This document shows positions 60,601 to 64,000 of a DNA stretch of 64,000 nt, in pieces. The DNA is from Cliona cf. orientalis (lineage: Eukaryota; Porifera; Demospongiae; Clionaida; Clionaidae). Location: contig OZ005693.1 in assembly GCA_963930775.1 (NCBI GenBank), forward strand, positions 248,001-312,000. The letters are read 5' to 3'. Position numbers and translations under genes: made by a program. Numbering within the stretch: position 1 is the stretch's first letter; every line of letters starts with the position of its first letter. The notes below the pieces were generated by a model that had not been told where the DNA came from, did not search any database, and saw only the letters and a list, made by a program, of their open reading frames with translations.

Positions 60601-63247
60601 CTGTGATATAGAAACCAGATATCATTGCCGGAAGCACTCTGCTTCAAGTCATTGATCAGTTTGCTCTCAACAACCACAATATATCTCATCCAGTCACAAG
60701 TGATAACATTGGTATGTAGCTATTGCCCTATAATAATAACATTAATTATTATGATGGATATATATGGCATGCACAAATTAAGTCTTTCTAGTTAAAGAGA
60801 TATCTTTGAATGACGTTGAGGATGAATTCATCCTTGGTGTGTCAGAGGAAAGAGCTAAAATACGTATTCCAAGAATAGTTTTGGAAAGAAGTGATCAAGA
60901 TCCTGTCAGAATGGCTTCTCTGCTCTTTAGAAATATGTCAGGGCTGCTACCAGAGAGGCTGGAGGGAAATGAAAGTGATCGGTTGGTTAACGCAATTTTG
61001 AATGAAATCTGATATTATTATTATACCTTTCTCTATCTCAAATGCATACACACACATAACATACCCTATCAGCAGAAACCTTCAGGCTTGTGTTTCGTTT
61101 GGCCTCTCCAGTCATCTCTGCCAGTTTCCAGTGTGATGCTTGTACTACATCCAACCTCTCCACTCCAGTACAAGTCATATTCAGACATACACCCTATGAT
61201 CAGGTTAGTCCATATTACTATCAAGACAATTAAGCTGCATTAATGTAAATTTAAATGGGGTACTTAATATCTAGCTATCTACCTCCTGGTCAAAGTATAC
61301 TGATTTGCAAGTATTTTTTTTACTGAATTCTGAGTATGAAATTTAATACTAAAAAGTAGTGGAGATTAATTATCATTTACTGGAAACCAATCTGCTGGTT
61401 ATAGAGCTTAATTTTGCATGATACATGCCACAAATTATAAAATTATTATAGTAGCCACATGCCATAACTTCCTCATTTCAGGCTCTAGTGAACGGTGATC
61501 CTGAAGGCTCAATCGTGTGTGTTTTCTGGGACTTTGATGATGAAATTGAGTAAGCACTAGTTAATTACAAGTATACTATAGTGGTTTGATGTTACCGAAC
61601 TAAAAACAGAATGTATAGAGTTACATTTTCCATGAAAATTTAATATACATGAGCTAATTTGTACCAGCCCTGGATCGATAGCTATCTCTGGTATTAGAAT
61701 AGCAATATTATGCACTTTGACCTTAAATCTTAGAGTGCAGCCTGGAGCCATCCTCTACCCAGGGCGGTGGTCTGATGAAGGCTGTGAGACAAACTTCAAC
61801 TCCACCATGACTGTCTGCAAGTGCAACCATCTCACTCACTTTGCCATCTTGCTCAGTGCTCGACCTTTTGACCTCTCACAGGCAAAAATCTTATCCTTAC
61901 AGATTATTGGATACATTGGAATATCCATATCACTGGTTGCCATGGCAGCAACCGTGTTTATATTCCTTTTCTTGGAGTGCAAAATTAATGCTAACATTTC
62001 CAAAAAGAGACCTCTTGTTACGATGCGTAACTACATTCACATTCAACTGTGTGTGACGCTGGCCATTGCTCAGATTATCTTTGTGGCTGGAATTGAGCCT
62101 CGTTTGGGGGAGGGGCATTTGGTGGGTGGAGTCCCAATTGGCTGTCGATTGGTGGCTGTTCTCCTCCACTACTGGTTCCTAGTCTCCTTCATGTGGATGC
62201 TGATGGAGGGCGTGGTCCTCTATGTTGCACTGGTCAGGGTCTTCATCAGTCATCATGCTAGATACATTGCAGCCTTCACCATTGCCAGTTATGGTAAGCA
62301 TGGAATACCGACACTGAGAAGAATTATCTCCTGTAATTACATTCCTCCAGGTTTGCCTCTGCTCTATGTTGGTGGTCTCACAGTACCTCTGGGCTTTGCT
62401 AGGAGTGAGGAGATGAGAAAGTATCACAGCTTTGACTATGGCTATGAGCAGGCGTAAGTTAAAAATTAATTTCTCTTCTCTTCACATCTAATGCTTAAGC
62501 TTATCATTATTGCACGATATTATATCCAGCTGCTATCTGAATCCCATGAGCTCATTCGTGTGGTCACTCATTCTCCCAGTGATTCTGATCCTACTGGCTA
62601 ACATTGGATTCTTTATAATGACCCTTGTTATCAAGTATAAAAACCAGAACAGAACTGAGCAGCACAAAGAAAAATCCAAGCAAGTTTGGTAAGCTTTTGC
62701 TAGGATTACTCAGATATTTGAATAATCATAATTATTATTATAAAGGAATTGGTTGAAGGCCTCCATCTCTCTGACTGTGGTGATGGGCATTACTTGGATC
62801 ATTGGAGTTCTGGTGATAGAAGTTGACGAGCTCTTTCCCCTCGCTTACATCTTCACCATCTTTGTGGCCTTCCAAGGTCTCTTCATCTTCATCTTGTTTG
62901 TGCTGCTCCAAAAACCAGTGAGGGAGAGCTACGCTAAATGGTGGAAGGCTACGGTCTCTGAGTCTGATTATCTCAGCAAATACTTTGGACAAACAAACCT
63001 TACCTCCACACTGGTCAGTGACTTATATCATATGACATAATAGATCCAGTAATTAAAATTTATACACGTTTAGACCCCTCAGGGTATTGTACCTTCTACT
63101 CTGAAATCACCAGAAGCCAATGGTGAAAAGATCGAGTTCAAATTGTCTCAAGGTGAAATTATCAAAAATCTGAATGTCAAAGAAGGTACTGAACCGGATG
63201 AAGAACAGCCTCAACAAGAAAGAGAGCAGCATCCAATGACTGCATAG
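57645..63247 (+). CDS. Receptor I: adhesion GPCR with three reelin-like subrepeats (18 exons)
   Basis: Exons: 57645-57954, 58086-58320, 58378-58662, 58720-59145, 59218-59510, 59596-59788, 59850-60171, 60225-60392, 60480-60545, 60612-60711, 60792-60981, 61086-61203, 61482-61549, 61734-62293, 62351-62453, 62530-62688, 62746-63013, 63083-63247; 1342 aa, frame intact. Same plan as E and F: signal peptide MNLFYLLIFQ, three subrepeats, a truncated fourth with a one-copy stalk motif, GAIN, GPS with CKCNHLT, 7TM with the exonised first loop, and an acidic tail. Exon 12 has 7 extra bases near its start. They create a new acceptor (CTTCAG, ending 61085), and using it instead of the ancestral one restores the frame at the cost of one Asn. 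Exon 14 starts at 61734, after CTTAG, because this alone gives the paralogous reading into the GPS. Confidence 0.86.
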
Positions 63248-63384
63248 ATTTAAGAAATTTCATCATTCTAGATTCACAGTCAAATTACTGTAGATGATAG
63301 ATCAACAAATTTTAGCTAAAAACTCTTAATACGACACCTCAAAATCAATTTTTTTGATAATATTAAGGTTTGCCCAAGTTGATA

Positions 63385-63500
63385 ATAAGGACCGTCAAAA
63401 TGACACGATTTGCGCGTGCAAAATCTGGGCATGCGCAATAGGTGATATATTTTCCCACGCCTCCATGAAGCCTGGTATACTAGATCGACTTCAAATGGCC
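63385..63500 (+). promoter_or_regulatory. Diverged E-type promoter block upstream of receptor J
   Basis: GACCGTCAAAATGACACGA, TTTGCGCGTGCAAA (palindrome with one change) and GGGCATGCGCAATAGG are in the same order as before E, F and G. Confidence 0.5.
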
Positions 63501-63541
63501 TCAGCCTGAGTCCTTGCTAAGCTTTGAACAAGCCAGACATC

Positions 63542-64000
63542 ATGAACTTGTTTTATCTCTTCATTTTTCAGTGTGGATTGTTTTGTTTATCGAAGGCCTC
63601 GCCTCGAAGCATATCAGGATCAGTTTCTCCCTCTGGCGCCGCGGCACCCCCGACACATCGAGTCGCTCGAAGAACTGCGTCACAGCAGGCCACCGTCGAG
63701 TATACTTTGATAACTCTCAATTCTCCTGACTGTAAGCTTTACCCGATCGACAAATTTCCCGTGAGGGTGCAGTACAGGATTACAAATTCAGATCTTAGCA
63801 CATCTAGGGAATGGATCAGCTTGGAGTCCATGATTGCAACAAGTAAGTATCATGCAGCAAGAAATCACATTGTATTATCTAATCTAGCTAAGTGGTAATG
63901 AATAACTGAAGGGTACACATTGTGACAGTGGCAAAATAATTATTTTTTACTAAACACAGGTTCAAATGGATGTGAATCTTTCCCCCTGACTCCATCGGTT
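63542..64000 (+). CDS. Receptor J: tenth adhesion GPCR of the array (first exons only)
   Basis: Exon 1 is 63542-63842 and exon 2 begins at 63960; the gene is cut by the window edge. Exon 1 encodes the signal peptide MNLFYLFIFQCGLFCLSKAS and the start of the first reelin-like subrepeat (EYTLITLNSPDC, FPVRVQYR). It is nearly identical to E and G exon 1, so the E-type plan is expected downstream. The array therefore continues beyond the window. Confidence 0.85.

Noticed and set aside
3429-64000. Calling the array an allorecognition or chemosensory locus
   Set aside because: Architecture and homogenisation are suggestive, but nothing in the sequence shows ligand or function.

Overview
The window is eukaryotic genomic DNA with GT-AG introns, mostly 55-350 bp, AT-rich non-coding sequence and gene families specific to animals. 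Compact gene spacing, AT-rich microrepeats and a large lineage-specific array of adhesion GPCRs suggest an early-branching animal, most likely a demosponge. That placement is inference; nothing in the sequence names the species.

Layout. Positions 1-782 hold a 72-bp minisatellite. Positions 783-2550 are the last four exons of an SSUH2-like gene. From 3429 to the right edge there is one head-to-tail tandem array of ten adhesion GPCR genes on the + strand, here called A to J: A 3429-11195, B 11397-18088, C 18348-24027, D 24314-29966, E 30312-36422, F 36783-44847, G 45177-51928, H 52156-57300 (broken), I 57645-63247, J 63542 onward (cut by the window end). Only 200-360 bp separate neighbours, and these gaps carry the apparent promoters (GC-rich palindromes and GCATGCGC motifs). 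The exon models of A, C, D, E, F, G and I each sum to an exact multiple of three.

Each receptor has a signal peptide, two to four repeats of a beta-rich module that I read as reelin-type subrepeats, a short Thr-rich stalk, a GAIN region, a GPS ending in C-x-C-N-H-L-T, seven transmembrane segments of the adhesion class and a cytoplasmic tail. The 7TM exons and one GAIN exon are almost identical at the nucleotide level across the array, while ectodomains and tails differ. This indicates gene conversion. D, G and H are mosaics: G joins an E-type ectodomain to a C-type 7TM, and H does the reverse.

Signs of turnover are common. A 5'-truncated non-LTR retrotransposon sits exactly at a splice acceptor of F. 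A MITE-like element sits in an intron of E. G has 14 copies of a Thr-rich stalk repeat that the closest relatives carry once. In D, E, F, H and I a former intron has become coding in the first intracellular loop. B has a 23-nt frame-breaking insertion, and H has at least three lesions including loss of TM7.

How the genes act together is inference: a receptor repertoire with a shared signalling core and varied extracellular parts, as might serve recognition of external or self/non-self cues. Ligands and function cannot be read from the sequence.
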